Positions 1-7,743 of a stretch of 64,000 nucleotides of DNA are shown here, piece by piece. Below the pieces are notes generated by a model. That model was given only the letters and a program-made list of their open reading frames with translations, did not search any database and was not told where the DNA came from. Source of the DNA: Bordetella bronchialis (GTDB lineage Bacteria; Pseudomonadota; Gammaproteobacteria; Burkholderiales; Burkholderiaceae_B); assembly GCF_001676705.1 (NCBI RefSeq), contig NZ_CP016170.1:2294001-2358000 (forward strand), read 5' to 3'. A program made the translations under genes and the position numbers. Numbering within the stretch: the stretch's first letter is position 1; each line of letters begins with the position of its first letter.

Positions 1-791
1 TCCAACATGCGCGCCAGCTGGCCGGACGTCGCGCCGGCGGCGACCAGGACGCGCTCCACCGGGCGAGGCTGCCCGTCGACCATTACGGCCCTGACCCGCC
101 CGGCGTCTCGCTCGAATCCTGTGACCATGCCACGCACGATAACCGCGCCGTGGCGCTGGGCCTCCTCGGCCAGCAGCCGTACAAGCTGGTGCGGATTACG
201 GACGCGGCCGTTGTCGGGCAGGAGCATGCCGCTGGCGAAGATAGGCGCCAGCGTCGGCTCCACCTGGCGAATCTCGTCCTTGCTTAGCACGACCGTCTTG
301 ACGCCTGCCGCCTCGCGCATGAACTGGGTCAGCAAAGATCCCTGAGCGCCGTGTGGCCGTTCCGAGACGTACAGCTGGCCACAGCGTTCGATCAGCCCTT
401 CGGCCGGCGTGCCGCGCGTCAATGCGTCGTAGGCTTCGAAGGTTCCTGCATGCAGCACCCGCATGGCGCGCGAGGTTTTCAGTGCTTCTTCCGTGCTGCT
501 GTGGCGCGCCAGCTTTATCAGCCAGGGCGCCACTTTGGGAAAGTAGCCGGCCCGCACGACGAGCGGGCCTTCCGGATCCAGCAGCCAGCCCGGCGCCTGC
601 CGGATAACGCCCGGGATGGTGTAGGGCACGACGGCCCCCGGGCTGATGTTGCCGGCGTTGCCGAAGCTCGCTCCCTCTCCGACCGCGCCGCGGTCGATCA
701 GGGTTACGGAGAATCCTGACCGCTGCAACCACAGCGCGGATGCGACGCCGACGATGCCCGCGCCAATGATGGTGATCTGACCGGAGGTCAT
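1..791 (-). CDS. FAD-dependent amino acid/amine oxidoreductase (DadA-like), 3' end off the window
   Basis: This reading frame is open from an ATG at 791 to the left edge, so the C-terminal part is missing. It opens with a Rossmann FAD-binding motif, GAGIVG at residues 10-15, followed by LIDRG and a GASFGNAGNISPG stretch typical of D-amino acid dehydrogenase (DAO/DadA) proteins. Such enzymes oxidise D-amino acids, imino acids or secondary amines to the oxo or imino acid. It starts only 7 bp after the stop of the upstream Bug receptor gene, so the two are probably co-transcribed, which suggests that the receptor's ligand or a derivative is its substrate. The exact substrate cannot be told from this fragment. 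Confidence 0.85.
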   Translation of the reverse strand, partial: MTSGQITIIGAGIVGVASALWLQRSGFSVTLIDRGAVGEGASFGNAGNISPGAVVPYTIPGVIRQAPGWLLDPEGPLVVRAGYFPKVAPWLIKLARHSSTEEALKTSRAMRVLHAGTFEAYDALTRGTPAEGLIERCGQLYVSERPHGAQGSLLTQFMREAAGVKTVVLSKDEIRQVEPTLAPIFASGMLLPDNGRVRNPHQLVRLLAEEAQRHGAVIVRGMVTGFERDAGRVRAVMVDGQPRPVERVLVAAGATSGQLARML

Positions 792-798
792 GCGTTGC

Positions 799-1764
799 TC
801 ACTTTGCCTCGATGTGACGTTCGCGGATAAGCGTGGAGAACTTCTGTTCCTCGCGCTTGATGTACGCCGTGACCTCGCTGGGCGACTTGGTGCCGTCGGG
901 CTCCATCCCCATCTGGATCATCTGGTCGCGTATGGCGGGGGTCGCCAGGACCTCGCGCAGCGCGCCATTCAGCTTGGTCACGATGGCCGCGGGCGTGCCG
1001 GCGGGCGCCAGGATGGCTTCCCAGGTCACCACGTCGAAACCGGTCACGCCGGCCTCGGCGATGGTGGGGACATCCGGCATGCCGGTGGCCCGCTTGCTGC
1101 CCGATACGGCCAGCGCGCGAACCTTGCCGCCCTTGACCAGGCTGGCGGCCGAGCCGATGCCCGGCATCATCATCGTGACCTGGCCGCCCATGACATCGGC
1201 CAGGGCCGGGGCGCTGCCTTTGTACGGCACGTGGACCATCTCGGTGCCGGTCATGGCAAGCAGCTGCTCCGAGGCCAGATGTGCCGCGCTGCCCAGGCCG
1301 AAGCTGGCGTAGCTGAGTTTGCCCGGCTGCTTCTTGGCAAGGTCGATGAGTTCGCCGACGGATTTGGCGGGCACGTCCAGGTTGGAGACCAGCAGCAAGG
1401 GGATGGTGTCGACCAGGGCGACGGGCGCGAAGTCCCGGTCGGAGTCGTAGCTGAGCTTCTGCAAGGACGGATTGATGGCAAAGGACGCGGAGGTAAACAG
1501 CAGGGTGTAGCCGTCCGCCGGCTGGCTGGCGACGTATTGGGTGGCGATGATGGTGTTGGCGCCGGGCCGGTTCTCCACCACGATGGGCTGGCCCAGCCTG
1601 GTGCCCAGGGCCGTCGCGAGCAGGCGCGCGGTGGTGTCGGAGCCCCCACCTGGGGAAAACCCGACGACAAGCTTTATCGGCCGGTCGGGATAGGACTGCG
1701 CTTGCGCGCTAGCGCTGCCGACCAGTGCGCACATGCCTAAGGCCGCGATTGCGGTTTTGATCAT
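799..1764 (-). CDS. TctC/Bug-family periplasmic solute receptor
   Basis: A 321-residue tripartite tricarboxylate receptor (Bug) protein. The ATG at 1764 follows AAGGGG and opens a classical signal peptide ending in SASA near residue 20; the longer upstream reading frame has no such features. The mature protein starts with YPDRPIKLVVGFSPGGGSD, the family hallmark of the carboxylate-binding lobe, and keeps the VENRPGA and HVPYKG stretches. Members bind small carboxylates or amides in the periplasm. No TctA/TctB membrane genes lie nearby, so it is an orphan receptor. It is followed by an FAD oxidoreductase and is divergent from a LysR gene, a usual arrangement for a small inducible catabolic unit. 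Confidence 0.93.
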   Translation of the reverse strand: MIKTAIAALGMCALVGSASAQAQSYPDRPIKLVVGFSPGGGSDTTARLLATALGTRLGQPIVVENRPGANTIIATQYVASQPADGYTLLFTSASFAINPSLQKLSYDSDRDFAPVALVDTIPLLLVSNLDVPAKSVGELIDLAKKQPGKLSYASFGLGSAAHLASEQLLAMTGTEMVHVPYKGSAPALADVMGGQVTMMMPGIGSAASLVKGGKVRALAVSGSKRATGMPDVPTIAEAGVTGFDVVTWEAILAPAGTPAAIVTKLNGALREVLATPAIRDQMIQMGMEPDGTKSPSEVTAYIKREEQKFSTLIRERHIEAK

Positions 1765-1874
1765 TGAATTCCCCTTGTGCGTGGATTTTCCCGGCGCCGG
1801 ATGGCGTCCTCCAGCGATCATGAGCGCAGCGCGGGGATCGGACAATTCGAATTTGCCATCCTGCTTATGTTCAA

Positions 1875-2777
1875 ATGCTATATATGCGAGCCACACTGAA
1901 CTTAAGGCAGGTCGAGGCGTTCTACTCGGTCATGCAGACGGGAACGGTCGTCGCGGCGGCACGTTTGATGAACGTGACCCAGCCTGTGGTGAGCCGGGCG
2001 ATCGCGCTACTCGAAATGCGGGTGGGCTATAAGCTTTTCGAACGCCACGGCCGGCGGCTCAGTCCGACGCCGGACGCGGAGGTCCTCTATCGCGAGATCG
2101 AGCCGATCTACGGCGGGCTGGACCGGATCGCAGAGGTCGCGGAAGACATCCGGCTTCAGCGCGCCGGGGCTGTCCGCATCGCGACGATGCCGGCGCTGTC
2201 CCATGGGCTGGTCGCGCGGGCGATAGCCGCATTCCTGGCCCCGCGTCCGCACGTGACGGCCTTCGTGCAGAGCATGCCGTCCCGCCAGGTGGCGGAGGCC
2301 GTGGCCACACGCCAGTATGACGTCGGGCTGGTGGAGCAGCCGCTGTCCCGCTCGGCGATTGCCATCGAGCCGCTGGCGCCGGCGCCCGCGATGGCGGTTA
2401 TGCCGGTCGGACACAGGCTGGCGCGCAAGCGCAAGGTCTCTGTGGCGGATCTGGTGGGCGAACGGCTGATATTGCTTTCACAGCATGGTTTTCTGCGGTT
2501 CCAGATCGATGACGCGTTCTCCAGGCGCGGCGCGGCGGCGCATGTCGTGCTGGAAACGCCCAACTCATTGCTGGCCTGCGCGTTGGTGGCGGCGGGGGCG
2601 GGCATGACGATAGTCTCGAAGTGGTCCGCCGAATCCTTTATCGGGCCGCGCGTGGTGGCGAAGCCCATGGAGGAAACCCTGACTTCGCAAGCCGCGCTTA
2701 TCTTTCCGGCGCCGGGCGCACGCCTGTCGCTGGCCGAGGCGTTCGCCGATGCATTGCGGCAAGAGGCCAGGCGTTGA
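1875..2777 (+). CDS. LysR-family transcriptional regulator
   Basis: A 300-residue LysR regulator: an N-terminal winged helix-turn-helix (about residues 5-65, with LRQVEAFYSVMQTGTV and the recognition region VTQPVVSRAIALLE) followed by the two-lobed periplasmic-binding-like effector domain. It is transcribed away from the Bug receptor/oxidoreductase pair, 110 bp apart, and most likely controls that pair and itself. The shared intergenic region has a perfect AATTCGAATT palindrome at 1844-1853 that could be part of its binding site. Neither ATG (1875 or the in-frame 1884) has a convincing ribosome binding site, so the start is uncertain by three codons. Confidence 0.93.
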   Translation: MLYMRATLNLRQVEAFYSVMQTGTVVAAARLMNVTQPVVSRAIALLEMRVGYKLFERHGRRLSPTPDAEVLYREIEPIYGGLDRIAEVAEDIRLQRAGAVRIATMPALSHGLVARAIAAFLAPRPHVTAFVQSMPSRQVAEAVATRQYDVGLVEQPLSRSAIAIEPLAPAPAMAVMPVGHRLARKRKVSVADLVGERLILLSQHGFLRFQIDDAFSRRGAAAHVVLETPNSLLACALVAAGAGMTIVSKWSAESFIGPRVVAKPMEETLTSQAALIFPAPGARLSLAEAFADALRQEARR

Positions 2778-2811
2778 CGATACGCAGGCATCCAGTTGGC
2801 TTGCTGTTCGG

Positions 2812-3233
2812 CTAGATCCACTGGTCGTTGGCGACGGTCAAGGAGCTCGGCGTCGTATCGCCCGTGTTGACCACGCCGCGCGGCTCGATCAGCAGCTTCA
2901 CTTCGCCTATCGCGCGGGGCCTGTGTGCGACGCCCTTGGGGACGACGGCCATCTGCCCGGCTCGCAAGACGATGGGGGAAGGGCCGGATTCGCCACGCAA
3001 TTCGATCCGCAGTTCGCCATCCAGACGATGAAGGTCTCGTCGGTATCGGCGTGCGCGTGCCAGATGAAGTCGCCCGCGAGTTTCACGACCTTGAACTGGT
3101 AGTCGTTCATCTCCGCGACGACACGGGGTTGCCAGTGGCCGTCGATCAGCGCGATCTTTTCGATAAGGTCTATCGTTCGGCCCTGGCCGCGGGAGGCCGG
3201 GGCGCCAGTGGCCTGTCGGGGATTCGGATTCAT
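2812..3233 (-). pseudogene. Frameshifted cupin-domain protein
   Basis: The N-terminal half reads from the ATG at 3233 (AGAAG upstream) in one frame up to DETFIV. The C-terminal half (DGELRIELRGES, then VVPKGVAHRPRA) continues in another frame to a stop at 2812. Adding one base near 3021-3026 would join them into an intact cupin of about 140 residues, with the metal-binding pattern HAHxDTDETF in the first motif and GVAHRP in the second. Small cupins of this type bind a metal and act as isomerases, dioxygenases or ligand sensors. It may be a true pseudogene or a sequencing error in this single place. It lies head to head with the IclR regulator gene and close to catabolic genes on both sides. 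Confidence 0.75.
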
Positions 3234-3345
3234 CGTCACTTCTGTTGCTAAGGGAATGGGACGTGTGTTTTCCCGGCGACCGGGGGTTAGTCCCTATGTC
3301 GCCTCGTATTCCTGCCCACTAGACTTTTAACTATATAAATAAGAG

Positions 3346-3358
3346 TTCGCATTCCGAA
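3346..3358. promoter_or_regulatory. Candidate IclR-type operator, site 1
   Basis: TTCGCATTCCGAA, a near-palindrome with TTCG and CGAA ends, in the AT-rich gap between the cupin gene and the IclR gene. A copy with one base changed lies at 3417-3429. On the minus strand it would overlap the -35 region of a possible promoter (TATAGT near 3322-3330) for the cupin gene. A third, degenerate copy may exist at 3303-3315. Confidence 0.5.
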
Positions 3359-3416
3359 TTTTCTGAAACCGTCGAGCCGTCCGCTCGATTTTTATGGCGA
3401 CAGAAATAAATAAAAA

Positions 3417-3429
3417 TTCGTATTCCGAA
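3417..3429. promoter_or_regulatory. Candidate IclR-type operator, site 2
   Basis: TTCGTATTCCGAA, 71 bp downstream of site 1 and 32 bp before the IclR start codon. It is well placed for autoregulation by that protein. Two matching near-palindromes in one 200 bp gap are unlikely by chance in such GC-rich DNA, but binding is inferred. Confidence 0.5.
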
Positions 3430-3460
3430 CTACGGACCGCGAACTCACGATCCAGGAGAC

Positions 3461-4294
3461 ATGATGGCGACGCAGGACAAGCCGGATCCCGCAGAGGCCA
3501 AGAACCTCGTGCAATCCCTGGCGAAAGGCTTCCGGATTCTGGAGGCGTTTACCTCCCAGGAGCCGGAGCTGACCATGGCCGACGTGGCCAGGCGCGCGGG
3601 CGTGGATAACGCCACGGCCTTTCGCTTTCTGAATACCCTCGTGGCCATCGGCTACGTGCAGCGGGTTCCCGGTACGCGCAAGTTCCGCCTTTCTTTGAAG
3701 GTGCTGGACCTGGGTTTCCATGCCATCGCGCGATCCGACCTGCGCGCACGGGCGCGCCCCATCCTGCGCGGGCTGGTCGGTGAAGTGAATGAAGCCGCAT
3801 CGGTCGGCGTACTCGACGGCGCCGACGTGATGTATGCCGAACGGGTACAGGCGGGTCTCACGCGCCTGGCGGTCGAGATCCGTATCGGCAGCCGCGTGCC
3901 GGCGTATTCCAGCGCGGTGGGGCAGGCCATCCTGGCATGGTCGGACGACGACACGCGGATGGAGGTCCTGCAGGCGCGCCCGCTGAAGGCGCTGACCGCC
4001 ACCACCATTACCGACATCGATACCTTGCTCGCGCGCCTGGATGCGATCCGCGAACTGGGGTACGCGGTCTCGGACCAGGAGACCGTGGCCGGCCTGTACG
4101 TGGTGGCCGCGCCCGTGTTCGACCAGGACGGCGTGCCGGTAGCGGCCCTGAGCGTAGCGGCGCCGGCCATCCGCACCACGCTGGCGGATTTTGTCCAGTC
4201 CACGGCGCAGCCCGTCGTACAGGCTGCGAACGAACTCTCGAAAGCCCTGACCACCACCGGAAGTTTCGCGCCGCACCGGCTGGCCGGCGAATAG
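3461..4294 (+). CDS. IclR-family transcriptional regulator
   Basis: A 277-residue protein with the IclR plan: winged HTH at about residues 15-75 (SLAKGFRILEAFTSQ, LTMADVARRAGVDNATAFRFL) and a C-terminal effector-binding domain (GxxVPAYSSAVGQAILA, with the KTLTxxT-like stretch and GYAVSDQE). This arrangement is closest to the Pca/Pob subgroup that senses aromatic or short organic acids. AGGAG lies just before two tandem ATGs; the second, at 3464, has the better spacing. It precedes the DapA-family lyase gene by 60 bp on the same strand and is the probable regulator of the following cluster and of itself through the TTCGyATTCCGAA sites. Confidence 0.93.
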   Translation: MMATQDKPDPAEAKNLVQSLAKGFRILEAFTSQEPELTMADVARRAGVDNATAFRFLNTLVAIGYVQRVPGTRKFRLSLKVLDLGFHAIARSDLRARARPILRGLVGEVNEAASVGVLDGADVMYAERVQAGLTRLAVEIRIGSRVPAYSSAVGQAILAWSDDDTRMEVLQARPLKALTATTITDIDTLLARLDAIRELGYAVSDQETVAGLYVVAAPVFDQDGVPVAALSVAAPAIRTTLADFVQSTAQPVVQAANELSKALTTTGSFAPHRLAGE

Positions 4295-4354
4295 GACTTC
4301 ACCACTTCGGCGCCGCGCCGCGCAGGCGCAGCCCTATCCCCGCAGGAGAGCACT

Positions 4355-5296
4355 TTGGCAACGATCGACTATCACGGCATCATTCCCGCCATTGCCGTCC
4401 CTTTCAACAAGGACTACAGCATCAACGAGCCCAATCTGCGCCAGTTCGCGCAGTGGCTGGGCAGGCAGCCCGGCATCTCGGCATTGATGACCAACGGCCA
4501 TACCGGCGAGGTGTTTTCCCTGACCCCGCGCGAACGCGCGGAAGTGACGCGCATCACCGCCGAAGCGGTGAAAGGCATCTGCCCCGTCGTCTCGTCGGTG
4601 GTCTGCGAGGGCATCAACGACGCGGTCGAGCAGGCCGGCTGGGCGAAGGAGGCGGGCGCCGACGCGCTGGACATCATGCCGCCGCATCACTGGCTGCGGT
4701 TCGGCTTCAAGCCCGAGCATTGCCTGGACTACTTCAATGCCATCGGCGAAGCGACCAGGCTGCCACTGATCGTGCACATCTATCCCGCATGGACGCGGGG
4801 CTCGTATTCCACCGACCTGCTCGCACAACTGGCGCGCATGCCGCATGTCGCCGCGTTCAAAATGGGCGAGCGCGAGATGAACAAGTACGCGCGCGACATC
4901 AAGGCAATACGCGAGGCCGATCCGACCAAGGCCTTGTTGACCTGCCACGACGAGTACCTGCTGGCCTCCATGGTGCAGGGCATCGATGGCGCGCTGGTGG
5001 GCTTTGCGTCGCTGGTGCCCGGCTTGATCCATGACCTGCTGACGGCGGTAAAGAAGGGCGACCTGAAAGAAGCCATGTACGTCCAGAGCCTGATTACGCC
5101 GCTGAAGGACGCCGTCTATGGCAGCGGCGAGCCGACCGGCGAGGCGCACGGCCGGATGAAGGCGGCCATGGCCATGGCCGGCATCATCGCCGACGGTACG
5201 GTGCGCCCGCCGACGCACGCGCCCGGCAAACAGGAATTGCAGGCGATCGAGGACGCCTTGCGCCACGCCAACCTGCTGAAGAAGTCGGCGGCGTAA
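4355..5296 (+). CDS. DapA-family (dihydrodipicolinate synthase-like) lyase/aldolase
   Basis: A 313-residue class I aldolase-fold protein. It keeps the family's pyruvate-binding motif TNGHTGE (residues 46-52), the catalytic tyrosine in HIYPA (Tyr143) and the Schiff-base lysine in AAFKMGE (Lys169). The start is a TTG preceded by GGAGAG. Housekeeping dapA would not be expected beside a catabolic regulator, so this is more likely a lyase or dehydratase acting on a sugar acid, hydroxyproline-derived or aromatic-side-chain intermediate. It lies 4 bp before the SDR gene and within a single-direction cluster with an ABC importer. The substrate is not evident from sequence. Confidence 0.9.
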   Translation: MATIDYHGIIPAIAVPFNKDYSINEPNLRQFAQWLGRQPGISALMTNGHTGEVFSLTPRERAEVTRITAEAVKGICPVVSSVVCEGINDAVEQAGWAKEAGADALDIMPPHHWLRFGFKPEHCLDYFNAIGEATRLPLIVHIYPAWTRGSYSTDLLAQLARMPHVAAFKMGEREMNKYARDIKAIREADPTKALLTCHDEYLLASMVQGIDGALVGFASLVPGLIHDLLTAVKKGDLKEAMYVQSLITPLKDAVYGSGEPTGEAHGRMKAAMAMAGIIADGTVRPPTHAPGKQELQAIEDALRHANLLKKSAA

Positions 5297-5300
5297 GCGC

Positions 5301-5978
5301 ATGGGCAAGCATGCGGTCGTCTCCGGCACGAGCTCGGGAATCGGCCTGGCGACCGCCGGTCGCTTGCTGGCCGATGGCTGGACGGTGACGGGGCTGGACC
5401 TGGCGCCGCCGGCGCTGGATCACGCGGCCTTTCGTGCCGTCACGTGCGACCTGTGCGATGCGCCGCGATTGAAGGCGGCCGTGGCGGCGCTGGACGACGC
5501 CGACGCCATGATCCATTGCGCCGGCTATATGAAGACCGCGCCGCTGGGTGCCCTGGACGCGGAAGACGGCCTGGGGATGTGGCGCGTCCACATCCTGGCT
5601 GCGCAGATCATGGCCGATGCGCTCATGCCCAGGATGCCGGATGGCGGCAGGGTGGTGTTGATCGGCAGCCGCACGGCCAGTGGCGCCGCGGGACGCAGCC
5701 AATATGCCGCCTGCAAGTCCGCGATGACGGGCATGGCGCGGTCCTGGGCCCTGGAGGTCGTCAGTCGGCGGATCGCCGTCAATATCGTTTCGCCCGCGGC
5801 GACGCGGACCGCCATGCTGGACGATCCCGCGCGCGGGACCGCGCCCCCGGTCCGGCCGCCCATGGGCCGGTTCATCCAGGCCGAGGAAGTCGCGGGGCTG
5901 GTGGCGTTCCTGCTTTCGCCAGCGGCGGCCGCCATAACAGGTCAGAACATCGTGATGTGCGCCGGCGCCTCGCTATAG
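5301..5978 (+). CDS. Short-chain dehydrogenase/reductase (SDR)
   Basis: A 225-residue classical SDR. The nucleotide-binding motif GTSSGIG is at residues 9-15, and the catalytic YxxxK is Tyr135-Lys139 (QYAACK), preceded by the LIGSRTAS serine region. It has NAD(P)-dependent alcohol/ketone oxidoreductase chemistry. Proteins of this family near 250 residues normally have an NNAG motif; here it is HCAG (residues 72-75), a mild deviation. The gene follows the DapA-family gene by 4 bp and so is translationally close-coupled. It probably works on the alcohol or keto form of the same pathway intermediate. Confidence 0.92.
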   Translation: MGKHAVVSGTSSGIGLATAGRLLADGWTVTGLDLAPPALDHAAFRAVTCDLCDAPRLKAAVAALDDADAMIHCAGYMKTAPLGALDAEDGLGMWRVHILAAQIMADALMPRMPDGGRVVLIGSRTASGAAGRSQYAACKSAMTGMARSWALEVVSRRIAVNIVSPAATRTAMLDDPARGTAPPVRPPMGRFIQAEEVAGLVAFLLSPAAAAITGQNIVMCAGASL

Positions 5979-6017
5979 CGCCGGCGCCGGTACGGTGGAA
6001 TTTGGAGGAGTACAGAC

Positions 6018-6878
6018 ATGAGGAATGCAATGGCGATAGCGCCATCGACGGCCGGACCGGACACGCCGCCGCTGAAGGTCGTGGACGGCGCCGCCGTGCC
6101 GCGGACCGAGCTGATCCGCATCCAGAACGTATCGAAGACCTATGTGACCGCATCCGGCGACACGGTGCACGCCGTCGACAGCGTGGATATGTCCATCGGC
6201 GACGGCGAGTTCGTGTGCATCGTCGGTCCGTCGGGCTGCGGCAAAAGCACTTTGCTGCGCATGCTGGCCGGCCTGGATACCTGCGACGGCGGCACGCTGA
6301 CCTTGGGCGGCGTGGAGGTGACCGGACCTTCGGGAGAAGTGGGGGTGGTATTCCAGGCCGCCAATCTGCTGCCCTGGATCACGGTACGGGAAAACGTCGC
6401 CTTGCCCTTGCGCGTCGGCGGCAGGCGCGAGTCGGCCGAACAGCGCATCACCGATCTGCTCGCGGTGGCCGGGCTCAAGGACTTCGGCGGCCGGTATCCG
6501 TATGAGCTGTCGGGCGGGATGCAGCAGCGGGCCGGGATCTGCCGTGCGTTGGCGCGCGATCCGAAGATCCTGCTGATGGACGAGCCCTTCGGCGCCTTGG
6601 ACGCCTTGACCCGCGAACGCATGAACGCGGAGCTGCAGCGCATCTGGCAGGCCAATGCCAAGACGGTGGTGCTGATCACGCACAGCATATCCGAGGCGAT
6701 TTTCCTGGCCGACCGCGTGGTGGTGATGTCGGCACGGCCAGGCCGGGTCTTGCGGGAGATCGAGGTGCCCATCCCGCGTCCGCGGACCTTCGACTCCATC
6801 GTCAGCCATCCGGAGTACGCGCGGCTGGCGCGGGAGATCCGCGCCTTGTTGAACGAGCAGGAGAGCACTCATGAGTAA
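6018..6878 (+). CDS. ABC transporter ATP-binding protein, nitrate/sulfonate/taurine type
   Basis: A 286-residue ATPase of the SsuB/TauB/NrtD group. It carries Walker A GPSGCGKST, Q-loop, signature LSGGMQQR, Walker B ILLMDEPFGALD and the switch histidine in LITHS. The stretch GVVFQAANLLPWITVRENV is typical of this importer class. A strong GGAGGAG ribosome binding site precedes the ATG. Its stop overlaps the permease start by 8 bp, and the binding protein gene follows, giving a complete three-gene importer. About 30 residues precede the first ABC strand, longer than usual and rich in Ala/Pro. Confidence 0.95.
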   Translation: MRNAMAIAPSTAGPDTPPLKVVDGAAVPRTELIRIQNVSKTYVTASGDTVHAVDSVDMSIGDGEFVCIVGPSGCGKSTLLRMLAGLDTCDGGTLTLGGVEVTGPSGEVGVVFQAANLLPWITVRENVALPLRVGGRRESAEQRITDLLAVAGLKDFGGRYPYELSGGMQQRAGICRALARDPKILLMDEPFGALDALTRERMNAELQRIWQANAKTVVLITHSISEAIFLADRVVVMSARPGRVLREIEVPIPRPRTFDSIVSHPEYARLAREIRALLNEQESTHE

Positions 6879-7719
6879 TGCAGCCTTACAACCCGTGTCC
6901 GCGGAGGCGGTGCGCGCCGTGTCGCCGGCCCGGCGCGGCAAGCGTGCGCTGGACGGATCGGCGATCGCGGTGGCCGGCTTCGTGGCGCTGATCGCGATAT
7001 GGTTCTTGAGCGTGCGTTTCCTGCACATCCCGTCCTACATCCTGCCCGATCCGATGAAGGTGCTGCACGCGCTGTGGGCGGGGCTCGCGGTCGATCCGAC
7101 CAGCAGCACGGGTTTCTACCGCCCCTTGTGGAGCACATTGAGCAATGCCGCCCTGGGGTTCGCGATCGGCTCCGCGCTGGGCCTGGTGCTGGGCTCCCTG
7201 ATGGCGGAAAGCAAGGTCGTCGAGAAGCTGGTAATGCCCTATGCCTTCGCGCTGCAAAGCCTGCCCAAGGTGGCGATCGCGCCATTAATCGTCATCTGGC
7301 TGGGCTTCGGCGACAGCAGCAAGATCGCCATCGCGGCGCTGCTGGCTTTCTTTCCGCTGCTGATCAATAGCTTTACCGGCCTGCGCGCCACCGAACCCGA
7401 ACGTATCGACCTGATGCGCTCGCTGTCCGCGACGCGCTTCGAGATCTACCGCATCGTCAAGCTGCCCAATGCCGCGCCCTTCATCTTCGCAGGCCTGGAC
7501 ATGGCGGTGGTGTACGCGCTGCTGGGCGCGATCGTGGCGGAGTTCCTGGGCGCGCAGCAGGGCATGGGCGTCGCGATCACGCAGGCGCAATCGGTATCGG
7601 ATGTGGCGGGCGTCTTCGCCCTGCTGATCATCCTGGGGGTGACGGGCGTGCTGTTGCATGGCGCGGTGAACCGGATAGAGCGTCGCGTGGTCCATTGGGC
7701 GCGCCGGAACAGTCGATAA
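6871..7719 (+). CDS. ABC transporter permease, nitrate/sulfonate/taurine type
   Basis: A 282-residue inner-membrane permease of the SsuC/TauC family (BPD_transp_1). It has about six hydrophobic segments and the cytoplasmic EAA-type loop around AxEPERIDLMRSLSATRFEIYR that docks on the ATPase. The start ATG lies inside the end of the ATPase gene, so translation is coupled. With the neighbouring ATPase and the exported binding protein it should import a small anionic or organic substrate for the enzymes encoded on both sides. Confidence 0.94.
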   Translation: MSNAALQPVSAEAVRAVSPARRGKRALDGSAIAVAGFVALIAIWFLSVRFLHIPSYILPDPMKVLHALWAGLAVDPTSSTGFYRPLWSTLSNAALGFAIGSALGLVLGSLMAESKVVEKLVMPYAFALQSLPKVAIAPLIVIWLGFGDSSKIAIAALLAFFPLLINSFTGLRATEPERIDLMRSLSATRFEIYRIVKLPNAAPFIFAGLDMAVVYALLGAIVAEFLGAQQGMGVAITQAQSVSDVAGVFALLIILGVTGVLLHGAVNRIERRVVHWARRNSR

Positions 7720-7743
7720 GAATCCATACGGAGGAGACAAAAA

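Noticed and set aside
1..5296. A trans-4-hydroxyproline pathway (DAO oxidoreductase plus DapA-type deaminase)
   Set aside because: The two enzymes are in divergent units with different regulators, and the pathway's racemase and semialdehyde dehydrogenase genes are absent, so the link is too weak.
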